DNA of 64,000 nucleotides from Apostichopus japonicus (lineage: Eukaryota > Echinodermata > Holothuroidea > Aspidochirotida > Stichopodidae): positions 12,956,077 to 13,020,076 of the forward strand of contig NC_092582.1 of assembly GCF_037975245.1 (NCBI RefSeq). Direction: 5' to 3'. Shown here piece after piece: positions 37,001-48,837 of this stretch. A model generated the notes under the pieces. That model was not told the origin of the DNA and ran no database searches. It saw only the letters and a program-made list of their open reading frames with translations. A program made the translations under genes and the position numbers. Within the stretch, counting starts at the first letter, position 1. Each line of letters begins with the position of its first letter.

Positions 37001-38705
37001 GTCACTATAAACATGAATTCTAGAGGGCGCCAAAAGGATAACCCAGTTGTCTGTTAGAGGTACAAATGTTAAGTAGAAATGTATGAAAACTAGTATATTT
37101 TTGTTTGTATAAGTATGGTAAAAGTTTGAAAATTCATGCAGCACTGACAAGGAATGTTCCATTTGATAAGTGATGAGACAAGTCAAGAAAAATGTGCCTT
37201 TCTTAAATGACGACGGTTTAAATTGACCGTAATATACAATGGAAGAGAGTTTCCTTTGATTTCCATTGATGCTATTAACTGCAATACCAAATTATTCCAT
37301 TTTAGATTACACCTTAAGTGTTATTATTACATGTCAGTGTGCAACTATGACATCACACAAGTTTGCTTCAAGTTCACTTTTGGTGGAATATCAGATAACT
37401 TCAACTGTCAATATCTCATAAACAGTAAATAGGAATTGAATGCAAATTTCACTAGAATGCTTAGATTATGTTCCTCTTTAACATATCAAAACAAAATTTT
37501 GGCCTGGACTTTTCTTTAAATAACAGACAATTTCACATTAAGATTTATAGCATGCATGTGTGAAGCCTTGGGACTGAACACGGTTAGAAGTGTCAGCATT
37601 TATCCCAAGCTGAACTGAAAGTATATAGTTTTGAATGACAAGATATGTACACACTTGTTTCCAGTTGCACTACAGCCATACTTTTCCCTATGAGACTAAT
37701 AGTGACTTCGCAGGCTTCTCCTAATACACATTACATTTTAAGCACATGTTTAGCAGTTTGTGCATAGAACTTGCCTATCAAATACAATCTTGTCATGTGT
37801 AAATCTGACCATCTGAGCACTACTTCTAATAACCAGCTATTTACTCATCTAGGTAGGTCATATATGCGAAGAAAACTCTCAAGATGAAGAATAAGAAAAT
37901 CTGCAAAGTCCTTGTTGACATTTTAGTTTATCTTCCCAAATAACACATACCAGCCTTATCAGATACGTACCGTAACCATGGTAATCAAATCAAATGGATA
38001 TGAAGTTGTCTATGAAGAGTAGAAATCATCTTTAAAATGACTTGGCGTTGACTTGGCGTTCAGGATGATGAATATCACGAAGACATAGTAAGACGGGTGA
38101 CTGAAAGGTGCCAGAGATTACGTGGCGCCCGACGTGGCGTTAAAGAGGTTCGTGGAATACTCTCCACTGTACAAACTGACAGAGGCAAATAGCATTATTG
38201 CAATGTCTTGCAGGTATCTTTCTTGAAGGCAACTTTCGCTTGATGAGCATCTTCATGTATTTTGGACTTGCCTGAAGGAGGAACAACTCCGCCTCTTCCT
38301 GTGAAATGGAAGTAAAAAAAGGCAGAGATATCTTTGACACAGGTATTACTCTGCATTATTCTGATTATATTAACTGTATTTTGTTTTACAAGAGACTTCA
38401 TGTCTGTCATATTTCTGCTTTTTCTTCTTTTCCCAAGTACAATTTAATTAGCGAACAATTGTCAATTGCACTGGGGGGATTAAAATATGTTTAGAATAAG
38501 GCTTGATCAATACTGAAACAAACAAAATTACTTTGGAGAAACCAGTAAGAATCTTAGTTTAACTAGCCTGCTTCACATGAGGTTTTTGTTGGAAGTTAAA
38601 CATAACTGGCAGTAAAAAAAAAATTCTAAAAGGCCATAATAGTTTCAGCTCTAAATGTGACTGTAACGACAACTAGACAGATGAAAAAAAAGGAAAAAGA
38701 TGATC

Positions 38706-38840
38706 TCATACATCCAGTGTTGAGGGATCCGTGTCAGCTACCAAAGTCTCTGGTGACAATACCCTCAACTTGCTGTCTAGGGTCAGTCTGGAGGTATCAT
38801 CAACCTCTCCGGATACATCAATGTTAATAGTTGATGAAGC
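38706..38840 (-). CDS. Gene B exon 6: terminal exon
   Basis: Acceptor TGTCTCTACAG then a phase-0 frame ASSTINIDVSGEVDDTSRL, then TLDSKLRVLSPETLVADTDP and stop TGA at 38708-38706. It is placed with gene B because of strand, phase match and the good acceptor. The intron from exon 5 is 3.6 kb, so the join needs transcript support. Confidence 0.65.
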   Translation of the reverse strand, partial: ASSTINIDVSGEVDDTSRLTLDSKLRVLSPETLVADTDPSTLDV

Positions 38841-41800
38841 CTGTAGAGACAGAAGGAATGATGTGATTTTAACGTTTTAATGAGATCATGAATACAATAT
38901 CCACATACAGAAGAAATAACTTATTCCCATTTGACAGGTGCTTGAGTTTCCCAGTATACTGAGTAGTACTTTTCATATTTACCTTTCTTTTCAGGACAAT
39001 ACATACTTAAATCTACATGTTCAAAAGCTGTCTCATGAAATGAGAAAACAGAATAAGTTGCTGTCAAGTTTCCAAGGATCCAATATTTCCATGAAAATGT
39101 AATTTGGTGTTCTTTCATTAGTTTAAGAATTGCTCTAGCTCCACAAAAAATTATGCAGTGTGTCACTGTCTGACATGGAATGATGTGATAACTATTAATG
39201 AGATCATCAAGATTGATACAATATCCACAATACAGCAAAAGTAACTTAATTCTCATTTGACAGGTGCTTGAGATTCCCAGTATTCTGAGTAGTGCTTTTC
39301 TCTTTTACCCTTTCTTTTCAGGACAATACATATTTAAATCTACATGTTCAAAATGCTGACTCATGAAATGAGAAAAAAGAAAATGTTGCTGTCAAGTTTT
39401 CCAAGGATCCAATATTTCCATGAAAATGTCAATTGGTATTCATTCATTAGTTTAAGAATTGCTGTAGTTCCACAAAAAATACAAATTTATGCAGAGTGTC
39501 ACTGTCTGACACTGCTAAAGACTACAGCAGAAAGAAAAAAAAATGGTCATAACAATTTCCTTAAGCATCAAATTTTCAAAACCAAATTGTGACAAAGTTT
39601 CACATGCAGCGGCCTAGGTATTTAGGAAAAGAGGAGAAGAAAACTGTGTACCGGTAAATAACAATATCTAAAGATATGTATAGAGATAACAGCATTTCAC
39701 TCGTTAATGAAGGATTTACCACTTAAAGATCCACTTAACCAGATTATGGGTGGAAATATCCATAGGCGAAATGGGTGGAAATATCCATGAAGCAAAGTAT
39801 CAATACACCGTAGATTCCGCAATATAAATATCACTTATGGTATTTTGCATACCAACAGACTGACATCTTTAAATTTTGAGGTATCATAAATGATGTAAAA
39901 ATCACACCCAAATGTCCCTATTTGTCTATAGTTAAGTCTTAAAACATATTCACCTTGCTCCCACCAGTATTTCTGTGCTGTTGTAGAAATTCTTTCATGT
40001 TGGTCTGGTGAGAAAAATGGTTCCATAATTTAAATATTTTTTTTAAAACTAATTCCATCTTATGTTCACACAACAAGTCTGCAAAATTAGGCACTCATGA
40101 ATGTAAGCCAATGTAGCAAGATCTATGCCGGTATTGACTAAATATTACCTTCAAACTACATGACATGTCTGTCACCCCATTATTTCATAAATTACGATGC
40201 AACTATTAAAAAAGTCCTTTTAACGTCATATAAATAAAGCAAACATGAAATCAAACACTATTTTATCCTAAAGTGGCATTAAAACCTGTACTGCATGGCA
40301 AACATTTTATTTGAGAGCTTTAAAGTTCCCTCCTTTTTGGTTTTGAAGTAGTTCATGTTAGTTCTGAATAGTTGATATAATGGCTGGTGTGCTAGACTAG
40401 ATAGTCCAGTCACTTTGACTGATCCACTGTGACCTTTTCTCAAACATAAGAAAAAAATCGCCATAAACTAGCAAATGGCGTATGCATAACATATCAAAAC
40501 TATTCTGTCTCTAAGGTCATCCTTTTTAAGGGATAATGCCAAATTCTTGAACACCAACATTCACACATTAATGAAGCTGTCTAAATACATATATTTATAT
40601 ACCCTACTTTGTGACCTTAAGGAATGTTAACTGATTAACCAGTCTGACAAGTTTAATTCAGGTGTGAAAGTCTTCCGGTCCTATATAAAATGACTTTACT
40701 GTTCTTTGGGTAAAGGAAAATTGAAATAACAAGCCTGCATAGTCACAATCTACACAGTTCACTCCACAATATAGTAAAAGAATTAGCAGTACTCCGGAAA
40801 AGTCAAGAAATAAATATTTAAAAACGATACAATGACAGGTAGACACCAAAATATGGCTACATACTTAAAACTTCAAGACCAAACATAGATAAATATACAT
40901 CACTAGCTAGAAATCAATAGATTTGAAAAGAACTTAATACCCCAATTTGACTGGTAGATGTATTGCCAGTTCATTTAGATTGCTTAAATAAAAGTACAAT
41001 AAATTTGAGAAATCCAATTACAACAGGTTGATAACACTTATCAAGCTAATTGTGACCTAATTTATATAATTGCATGCCAATCTTCACACTTTGATAAATA
41101 GTGATGATGCATATTGGTGGCCTTACATCTGTTCTTTTGCAAGCCTCCAATTTGTAGGCTAAGCGAATTTTGTGTATATTTTTGCTAGTACACTCCACAT
41201 GAATCACATGAAAGGAGTTGTAAAACACATTTTCATCTTCACATATTATGAAATTGCACTCCTAACTCAAGTAAAACATACACCTTGAAATATATACATT
41301 TCTTACCTTGCATTTTTCTAGATCATAATAGATGAAATGTAACTGGTATGTCGGTGGTTAAGGAAAAATCATTTAGGATGTTTATTAATCACTTTGCAAC
41401 AAACTCATTTATTCAAAAGGTATGGTATGAACAAAACTAGTAAATTTTGAGAAGGATACAACTGCTCGAAACCAAAATCCACGGAAGTTGTCTGTTACAC
41501 CGATCAAAACATTGTGCGGGCTTACAATCATATTGGATTGTGCAATACTGGGTTCTGCAGAAGTGGTAAGCTGTTGAAAGATAAGGATAGAAGCAAAATA
41601 TAAGAAAATATAAGAAAACATAATTACCCCTTTAGGGCCGGGAAATATACAGCCTGGGTTAACTTAAGTTAACTGGCCGGTCTGTACGGCCTTTTGTACC
41701 TTTATACTTGCACGAATGCCCTTTAACCTAATGTGGTCGCCATTATGCTATTATACAAAATAGCTAAATAGAATTGATGGCAAAGGCCAAGAAAGATCGA

Positions 41801-44800
41801 TCTCCCAGGCCTGTTAATAAGCATGTTACTGGTAGCTTTGTTTTCCTTCACAAAGTGAAAATGGATAAAATACCAATACTTGAAAGATTGTGACATAATA
41901 GATTTCATAAAAACAGCACAACTAAAAATGATAACGATTTGGAATTATCATAGCAAAGGTGTGATAAAATACTACTTGGTTACAATATGTCAGCATGGGC
42001 ACTCAAAGCAAAACAAAAACCATCCGTAGCAACAGGAAAGTATTCCTTTCAAATATTGTCTTCAAATACATGTCTTCTCACTGCTTGCTCTAATTACCGA
42101 GCAGTATTATTCCAGTACAATTTGAATACGAGATTAGTTTTCTTGGCAAAGATGAAGATTAAGTATTACTATTGGGCGAAAATTTAAGCACGCTTAAAAA
42201 TTGCTAGAAGTTTGCAAAAGTACTTTCCTGGAGGCTTTGATCCTCCAAATTATTCTCGGCAATTGAGAATTACTAAAATAGACGGTTAAATATCTCTGTC
42301 TGAATAACTAAGGATCCTTTTAAATGTGGCAGTGAAAAATCTCTTGAGAAGAAGGGTGACCAATATTTGACTTTCTAGCATAATTGGGGGGCAGCGCTGA
42401 CGACCTTTGAAGAGACTGTAAAGACATACCCGTCTTCTCTGGTAGTATGCGATAAAGTGTATCGTGATGGTGGCTAGGGTGGACAGAATCCAAGATATGA
42501 CCAAGGACCAAACGACGCGGATGCCTTTGTCTGGGTGAGGCTTTGTGAGGTTGAGGACTACTCCACACGTGATGAGAATTGTGACCAAGATACTTAAGAC
42601 CAGATGTAAGTACCAGTTATACCAAACCGAGTACCACCTCATTTTACTTGAATCTAAGATGGCAGTCACAGCGTTGGTAAAGTCCAGTTGAGGAATCTGA
42701 AATTTCAAAATCAGGGCATAATTTATCTAGTATCGCATCACAAAAGTTTTTTTTTACACAGGAACCAGAGTAGTTAGTATGAGACAAAATTTAAGACACT
42801 TCATAACTGATATGCAAAATTTGAACATTATATTATTCCTTGAAAATATGAAATAAACCTTATAAAAGAGTGCAACATTGTGGATAAAAAATTATACATG
42901 AATTTCATAAAAAAAAATAAAAAAAAAAACAATATGATATGTAACATAAGTTTGTTCCATATTCAAGAGGACTTTCCATGTTTTTCCATATGGCTGTCAT
43001 TTTGCACAAAATGTTTTGCAAACTTACTGGAAGAAAATTAAGAGATGAGTAATAAACTAGGAATGAAATTGTTTACTCTTGCAGTGATACAATTATACAG
43101 TTTACTTTTTTATTTTTTATAATTCTGTCATTTCAGGGTTTTGGGTTTGTTTTTGAAATATTCTCTTTTGTTTGATCTCTGCTTGTTTCTTCTTCTTTTA
43201 TTCCATGTTTTTAAATCTCATTTTTCACTAAATGTTTTGCAAAGTTACAGGAACGAAAGAACAGAGGAGTCATACTCATGGAATGAAAACTTATTCTTGT
43301 ACTGATATGGCTTCCTTTTTTTATTTTTATTTATATTTTATTGGTTTGTAAATGTTCTCTATTGTCTGAAACAAACTTCAGTTCCTCTCCTTCTCTCTCT
43401 CTCTTTCTGCAAAAGAGGAAATTTTCGTCAAACATTTTCTTTACAAACGATTAACAGAAAGAAGTACAGGTACACTTCCCTGTCAGAAAACAGAACCACT
43501 TACTATAACGCCTTTCCTGGCCAGTCCAGCTGGACAGTAGACGGTGTCGAACCGTGCTTTACAGAAACAATGTGATGTAGAACTGGATTGTCCTAGTTCA
43601 AGGCCATTCACAAGAGCTGCACAAGATAAAAGGAATCATTAACTGCTACATATTATAGATACATTAGACTAGAATTCAAGCAATTATCCCCCTTTGGTTT
43701 ATCTTGGTCTTCCGTGTCTGTTCTTGCCCAAGACCCTTTGTGGAGTTTTGAAAAAGACTAATCTCTTGCCCTGCAAATACTTCTTGATCAGAGATTACGT
43801 TGTAAGTATGATACATTCATGCGACGATAATGGCCTTAAATTGTAAACAAAATTCTGTTACAAATATTAGCAATCAGTTAAAGAACTGCAACACCAGATG
43901 CACCTTATTTCAACTACTTTGCTGGAGGAACAAGGGTTGTAGGTGTGACTATAAATGAATACTGTCATAGAGTAACAACTTGCTCATTTCACTTTCTTGA
44001 TATAATGAGGAATACCAAACATGCCAGGGCACTACATTACAGTTAATGTGGTTGGAAGCAGAACCATGATTCCGTATCTTAAGTAATGAAATGCCAATAG
44101 CTGCCTTTTAATTAAAATGGTCATGCTATAATTACATCTTGTTGGGGAAATAAAGACAAAAGTCATTTTTTTAAGACTCTATACAACATTTTTGTACCTG
44201 CAAATTATTATTTTGAGACTCAAATGAAGTTGCTAGAGGTATAGAGAGGGAGGGGGGGGGGGGGTGGACGAGGGCAAGTAGTTTATTGTAGCAATCTTGA
44301 CACTGGTAATATGAGAAATTGCTGTCATGTCTGTACAGTGTTAATGCGAGCTATGTACTTAGCTCAGAATAAGATTTACCTTCCCTGCTTCTACTGCTCC
44401 TTGGACTGCCATCAACTGATGAAAAACCTGTTTTTATACAAAATTAGAAGAAAAAAGCAATACTAATTAATGTGAATATCACAGTCATGCGATGGTCTAC
44501 TGAATCAAACCAGTTATTTATGTGGGAGTACACAACTAAAATGCATAGCTACTGTACTATATACAGCAGTGTTACTTAATCTACTTTACGCACCCATAAC
44601 AATTGATGAATAATATCTGCAGGAATGAATCGCACACTTTAAGTGGCCCATATTAAAACCTGATCTATATGACAGTAACATACAGATTTCAAATTGTTAA
44701 CATTAGTAACATTAAAGAGAACAATTCACATCCACCCCCTTGTGAGACTTCCTGACTGAGAGAACGGTTTGTCAATTAGGGAATGTCACTACCTCCTCCA

Positions 44801-47800
44801 TATACCTGGCCAGAAACAGGTTCAAAGGAAAGAGCTGAATTTGAGTTTTAACTTGCTAGAAACATCAATGGGCTGTGTTGAGGTGCTTGGATATGTTTAG
44901 TTTATGGATTTTTTAATAGGTATTCCACCTTGGAATAGGTTCTGTCTTCATCATCCATTTAATATAGAAATGATTGAAAATTATTTTAACTTGCACTTCG
45001 GGTAATACCAATGTTCTTTCCTATAGCATCAGACTCCCTGGGGTTATGCCTTGCACCCGCAGAGGGTGAATGCATACCAGAAGATGCACAGTTGCTATAT
45101 ATTGTGTTATATGCAAAACTGCATTCATTTACAGAATGACTTACATACATACTTTTTGCTGTATTGCGATTCTGTTATTAGCACATCCACTAAACTTTCT
45201 GCAATATATAGGCAAAAATTGTACTATTCTGTAAAGAAAGAACCATTCCATCTTTATCTTTATTGATTTATTTCTTCCTTATTATGTTCCACTTGCCGTA
45301 AACATCACCACTAAGTAAGTTGGTCTTCCATCACGTACACATAACACCAGGGACCACTTGAAATCTAAGTCTACACAGGTATAAATGTAAACACAGTTTA
45401 CAGCCATGAATGAATTCTTAACCATAGACCAACATTCTTAAGCTTCTTATTGAGTTTGCACTGTGAGGGGAACAGGCTACTAGATAAGCCAAACAGTAAA
45501 CAGTTCCTGCCAGACACTGTCAATGGGAAATCTCTCAATTGGCAGCATGGAGTACAGTACACTAGGGACTATTCAAGATGTAAAGTCAAGAAGCAGAAGT
45601 AAAAAAGACTACCAAATGACCACGAGAAATGTAAAACACTGGTCACTTACAATGCCTTAGATGATGTCACTTATGGAACACTTGAAAAGATAAACATTTC
45701 CATGGTATTCATAGTCTGATTCCCAAGGACTGGGATGTTCACAATGTATTCATTGTGGTATAGGCTGAAAAGAGGGCATTCTTTTCTACTGAACTTGAGA
45801 AGCTTCAAGGATTTTAATTTCCTTTCTACTTCCTCTAGAAACTTATAATAAAGTCCCTTTACATTCCTCCCTTAGGAGGGCTGGTACACTCACAACAGTA
45901 TCATCAGGGGAATAGGCTGAAAAGAGGCAATCCTTTCATTGAACTTGGGTAGCTTTGATGGATTTTCTATTCTATTGTCGATTGTTCTGGCCATGCCAAG
46001 CTTGTATATTGACTTGTGAAGTATTCACCTATTGTATTCACTGTGTAAGGCATCACAGCCATTACATCTCAACAAGTCATTAAATGTCAGAGATTGTCAA
46101 TTGTCAAACTATTCACACAAGACAGGAACATAGTACATATCTTCAGTAACCATACCTGCCCCGTGCAAGTTCATTAGTTACTCAAATACTCCTGTATACT
46201 GGATTTGAACAAGAATGTTTTTAAACAAAATTATTCATTCATTCATTTATTTTCCATTTCCTCACAATGTTTATATAATAATAAGACGGTGAAGACAATA
46301 CCATGCAAAGAAAATAATAAGTAATACATCATATAAAAGAAAAATAATGGAAATTACGGAGAGAAAATGGTGGAAGGGCTTGAAAATCGTAACTTGTACA
46401 CGTAGAAGCCCACCAAAAATAAAGATAACATGTATAAAGTATATGGGCATGATTATAGAACATAAGGTGAGGAGAAAATTCATACAGTATGTATTCTACT
46501 GTAAAAACACACACAATGAAATGCAAATTAACTCACTGATTTGAAGGGACCCTACAAAGGTCTGCCAGAATGTGTTGGACATGGCGCTGATGATCGGGAA
46601 GTCGTGGAGAAATTCAGGCAAGTCCACCTCCGTCTGAGTGACCACTAAGACCTTGGTACGATTCGTCAGGTAAGGTCTCAGGGTCTTCAAGTTTTCGTAA
46701 GAACACCAAGGGCTACTCATGAAGTCCGGAGATAACACCAGCACGATCTTCTTAGCGGTCGAGAGTGCGTTGACCACTTTGTCCATCTTGGCAACTCCGG
46801 GGTCTAGTTCGTGTACCATGTTGGCACATTTGAACCCATACGCTGGCGACTCCAGCCTTGATATGACATTGTGTGTCCACTGGTCATCTTCTCCCGCTGC
46901 GCAAAAGAAAGCATGACACTTTTCCTCTCCTTCCAACTTTGCGGCGATTCCACCACTGATGTGCTGATGCGCCTCGTCTGTACTCCTGGTGTCCCCGTCC
47001 GAATCACTACCAGTGGTGGTCATTACACCTCTTACTTGGTCAGCCTCTGGTTTCCAATCTCCAAGAGATCCGGTGTCTCCATCAAGCAATTGTTCTGTAA
47101 TATATGTGATTAAATATATAATTTACATTTTGATTTAAATGTACTGTAACATACTATAATTTGTTTATTTTTTTTTTTTATAATTGTCTGCAGTGGATGA
47201 AACATAACAAAACTCCTTCATATGGGAGCAAATAAGCAGCCCTAACCACACATGGATGTCCAGCTTTGGGAGAATCCAATTACCATATATCAATATGCTA
47301 ATATAAGAGCTAGTTTGAATAATCCAAAGAAGTGCTTTAATATGCAAACTACAGGTTTAATTTTTTTTCAAAGTATACAGTTTGTGCTGCAAGAAAGTGT
47401 AAACTTAATGTAGTTCAGCGAGAGAGAACACGAGTACTGCAAAAATCTTATGTTTTGTCGGTTTCTATCTTACACTTTAGGAGACTGACATGTTTTTTTT
47501 ATCTAAGCAGGAGCTGCTTCACAGGTTGAAAACCATTCAAAAACAGAGGACACATTTGTCTAATAGCCAGATGGTCAACTATGGATGGAGTATAAATAGA
47601 CAGAAAAAAAGTGGGATTAAAGGAAACTGGAGATGAACGAGCTGAAATTCATTCAAGAGAAGGCTTTGAGAAACTAAACATTTATATTCTTATTCCTGTA
47701 GGAGACAATCTGTACTAGATCCCATCCCCCCTCCCCCCCCCCCCCAAGATGGATGAAATGGATCTTACCATTAGCCACAAACAAGGTGGTTTCTTGAGGG

Positions 47801-47844
47801 TCATCATCATTGTGGTTGACATCTGCAGGATAAGGAGTATCCAT
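38706..47844 (-). CDS. Gene B: TIR domain protein with two C-terminal TM segments, 6 exons, about 398 aa
   Basis: Six exons on the minus strand (47844-47769, 47094-46537, 44427-44380, 43616-43504, 42696-42430, 38840-38706) join in compatible phases to one 1197-nt frame. Residues 1-82 are acidic and polar; about 83-208 form a TIR domain with KCHAFFCAAGEDDQW (box 1), HELDPGV (BB loop) and VLVLSPDFMSSPWCSYE, where E159 sits at the conserved WCxxE position. A Ser/Arg linker (213-227) and a Cys-containing linker (228-265) follow, then TM1 about 290-313 and TM2 about 325-348, a basic QRRR, and an acidic 44-residue tail. TIR domains act in Toll/IL-1 type signalling as adaptors, and some hydrolyse NAD. 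The short loop between the TM segments implies a hairpin, with TIR and tail on the same side, probably cytosolic. No LRR, death or Ig domain is seen. I do not recognise a named family with this order. Confidence 0.85.
38880..39515. repeat. Tandem duplication, unit about 317 bp
   Basis: The segment from TTGACAGGTGCTTGAG at about 38932 reappears at about 39249, with shared blocks GGACAATACATA, CTACATGTTCAAAA, CCAAGGATCCAATATTTCCA and GTGTCACTGTCTGACA. It starts just upstream of gene B exon 6, inside intron 5. Confidence 0.75.
39520..42285 (-). other. Rest of gene B intron 5
   Basis: AT-rich sequence without recognisable exon. Short open frames have no splice context. Confidence 0.5.
39740..39790. 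repeat. Short tandem repeat ATGGGTGGAAATATCCAT
   Basis: Two copies, each itself containing the palindrome GGAAATATCC-like core (TGGAAATATCCA). Confidence 0.6.
42286..42429 (-). CDS. Alternative C-terminus of gene B by intron retention
   Basis: If the GTATGT donor at 42429 is not used, the exon 5 frame stays open for 47 more codons (VCLYSLFKGRQRCPP ... LSYSDRDI) to a stop at 42288-42286. The retained tail is basic and partly hydrophobic, unlike the acidic exon 6 tail. Confidence 0.4.
   Translation of the reverse strand, partial: VCLYSLFKGRQRCPPIMLESQILVTLLLKRFFTATFKRILSYSDRDI
42430..42696 (-). CDS. Gene B exon 5: two transmembrane segments
   Basis: Acceptor GAAATTTCAG, donor CGG|GTATGT. Encodes TM1 (HLVLSILVTILITCGVVLNL), a short loop TKPHPDKG and TM2 (VVWSLVISWILSTLATITIH), then YYQRRR. 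Enters and leaves phase 0. Confidence 0.88.
43504..43616 (-). CDS. Gene B exon 4: Cys-containing linker
   Basis: Acceptor ATCTTGTGCAG, donor ATA|GTAAGT. Encodes ALVNGLELGQSSSTSHCFCK then ARFDTVYCPAGLARKGVI. Three cysteines (CFC and YC) lie close together before the membrane segments, and could be lipidated or metal-binding. Function unknown. Confidence 0.8.
44380..44427 (-). CDS. Gene B exon 3: 48-nt Ser/Arg linker
   Basis: Acceptor TATAAAAACAG, donor GAAG|GTAAAT. Encodes SFSSVDGSPRSSRSRE, a possible phosphorylation-rich linker. It enters and leaves phase 1 and is divisible by three, so it could be skipped without frame loss. Confidence 0.75.
45760..45985. repeat. Imperfect direct repeat in gene B intron 2
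   Basis: TATAGGCTGAAAAGAGGGCA and a following TTTC..TGAACTTG..AGCTT block at 45762-45815 recur at 45910-45968 with small indels. Confidence 0.5.
46246..46290. repeat. Dispersed repeat copy shared with 48596-48636
   Basis: TTCCATTTCCTCACAATG followed by TTTATATAATAATAAGAC is identical at both places, 2.3 kb apart. Confidence 0.65.
46537..47094 (-). CDS. Gene B exon 2: TIR domain
   Basis: Acceptor ATATATTACAG and donor ATCA|GTGAGT. A 558-nt exon holding a polar N-terminal part and the complete TIR domain (about residues 83-208). Conserved pieces: DKVVNALSTAKKIVLVLSPD, PWCSYENL, and a final FWQTFVGSL helix at the box 3 (FW) position. Confidence 0.93.
47769..47844 (-). CDS. Gene B exon 1: start codon exon
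   Basis: ATG at 47844, with an in-frame TGA two codons upstream that supports this start. Encodes MDTPYPADVNHNDDD and continues to FVAN. Donor G|GTAAGA leaves phase 1, matching exon 2. The 5' UTR must begin further upstream, possibly with an exon near 51.4-51.5 kb. Confidence 0.8.
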
Positions 47845-48419
47845 CTTTCATCAAATTTCCAATCAAGGTATAATAGAACAGCCAAGAGAAGTTGTCGTGC
47901 CAGGTATCCCCGAAACCAGATTACAGGTTTAGCTAGAAGTAAAGAAGTGGCATACAGTTATAATGTCAATATTCAATAGGAACCAATTTTCCTTAACTTA
48001 GGCTTAGTATTTTGACATTGATGCAGAAACAAACATAGCAGTCACATCCAGATTTATTAGCTAAGCATATTTATACTTGCACAGTTGTGCTCATTAGTAA
48101 AAAGGACAGTGTGCTTCTTATAGCTGCCAGCCAGTAGACAGTGCGTGCATATTGTGCACACTGTGTAGATAGCATAAAACTTCAAATGTAAAGCATCCAA
48201 CCGAAAGGAAAATATCTGGTCTGGAATGCATTCATCTTTTTGCTGGCGACTCATTTCAAAGATGAGGATGGGTGGTCTGTTCATTAAATCTATAAGTAAT
48301 GCAACCTGTGGAGGAGGGTGTGGACAACATATTTTAAACTATAAGAAAATTTACTTTGACAATGTTCTTATTTAGTAATTTGTTAGGTGAGTTTTGACAA
48401 TAATTTATCATTCCCCATA

Positions 48420-48792
48420 CACTATCCAACTGGTTGCATTATGTTGCAATCATTTATTAATTGTATTGTATTATTATAGCTAGAGGGATGGAAAACACCA
48501 TACTAGTTTAATGAAGGATCACAATGCCCATTTATTTGTATGGAAAGGTAATACACACTTGTGACAATATCATTATACAAACACTATTTATTTATTTTTT
48601 TTCCATTTCCTCACAATGTTTATATAATAATAAGACACTATCCAACTGGTTGCATTATGTTACGATCATTTATTAATTATATTGTACTATATTATATTAT
48701 TATAGCTATAGGGATGGAAGACACCATACTTGTTTAATGAAGGATCACAGTGCCCATTTATTTGTATGGTCAGGTAATACACACTGGTGTCT
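48420..48792. repeat. Direct duplication of about 150 bp
   Basis: CACTATCCAACTGGTTGCAT through GGTAATACACACT occurs at 48419-48560 and 48636-48785 with a 10-15 bp indel in the AT-rich middle. The spacer includes the repeat also seen at 46246. Confidence 0.75.
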
Positions 48793-48837
48793 AAGCTAAT
48801 TAATTACAGTAACTCACTTGGAAATTGCAAATTCTGT

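Larger units (their letters stand above)
30060..38700. other. Intergenic and probable gene B 3' UTR region
   Basis: AT-rich sequence between the convergent genes A and B. No exon with convincing splice pairs was found. It contains an AT-rich tandem repeat (30713-30842), G-rich tract 33995-34037 and several poly-C tracts (32763-32775, 35538-35550, 35668-35677). Confidence 0.5.
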
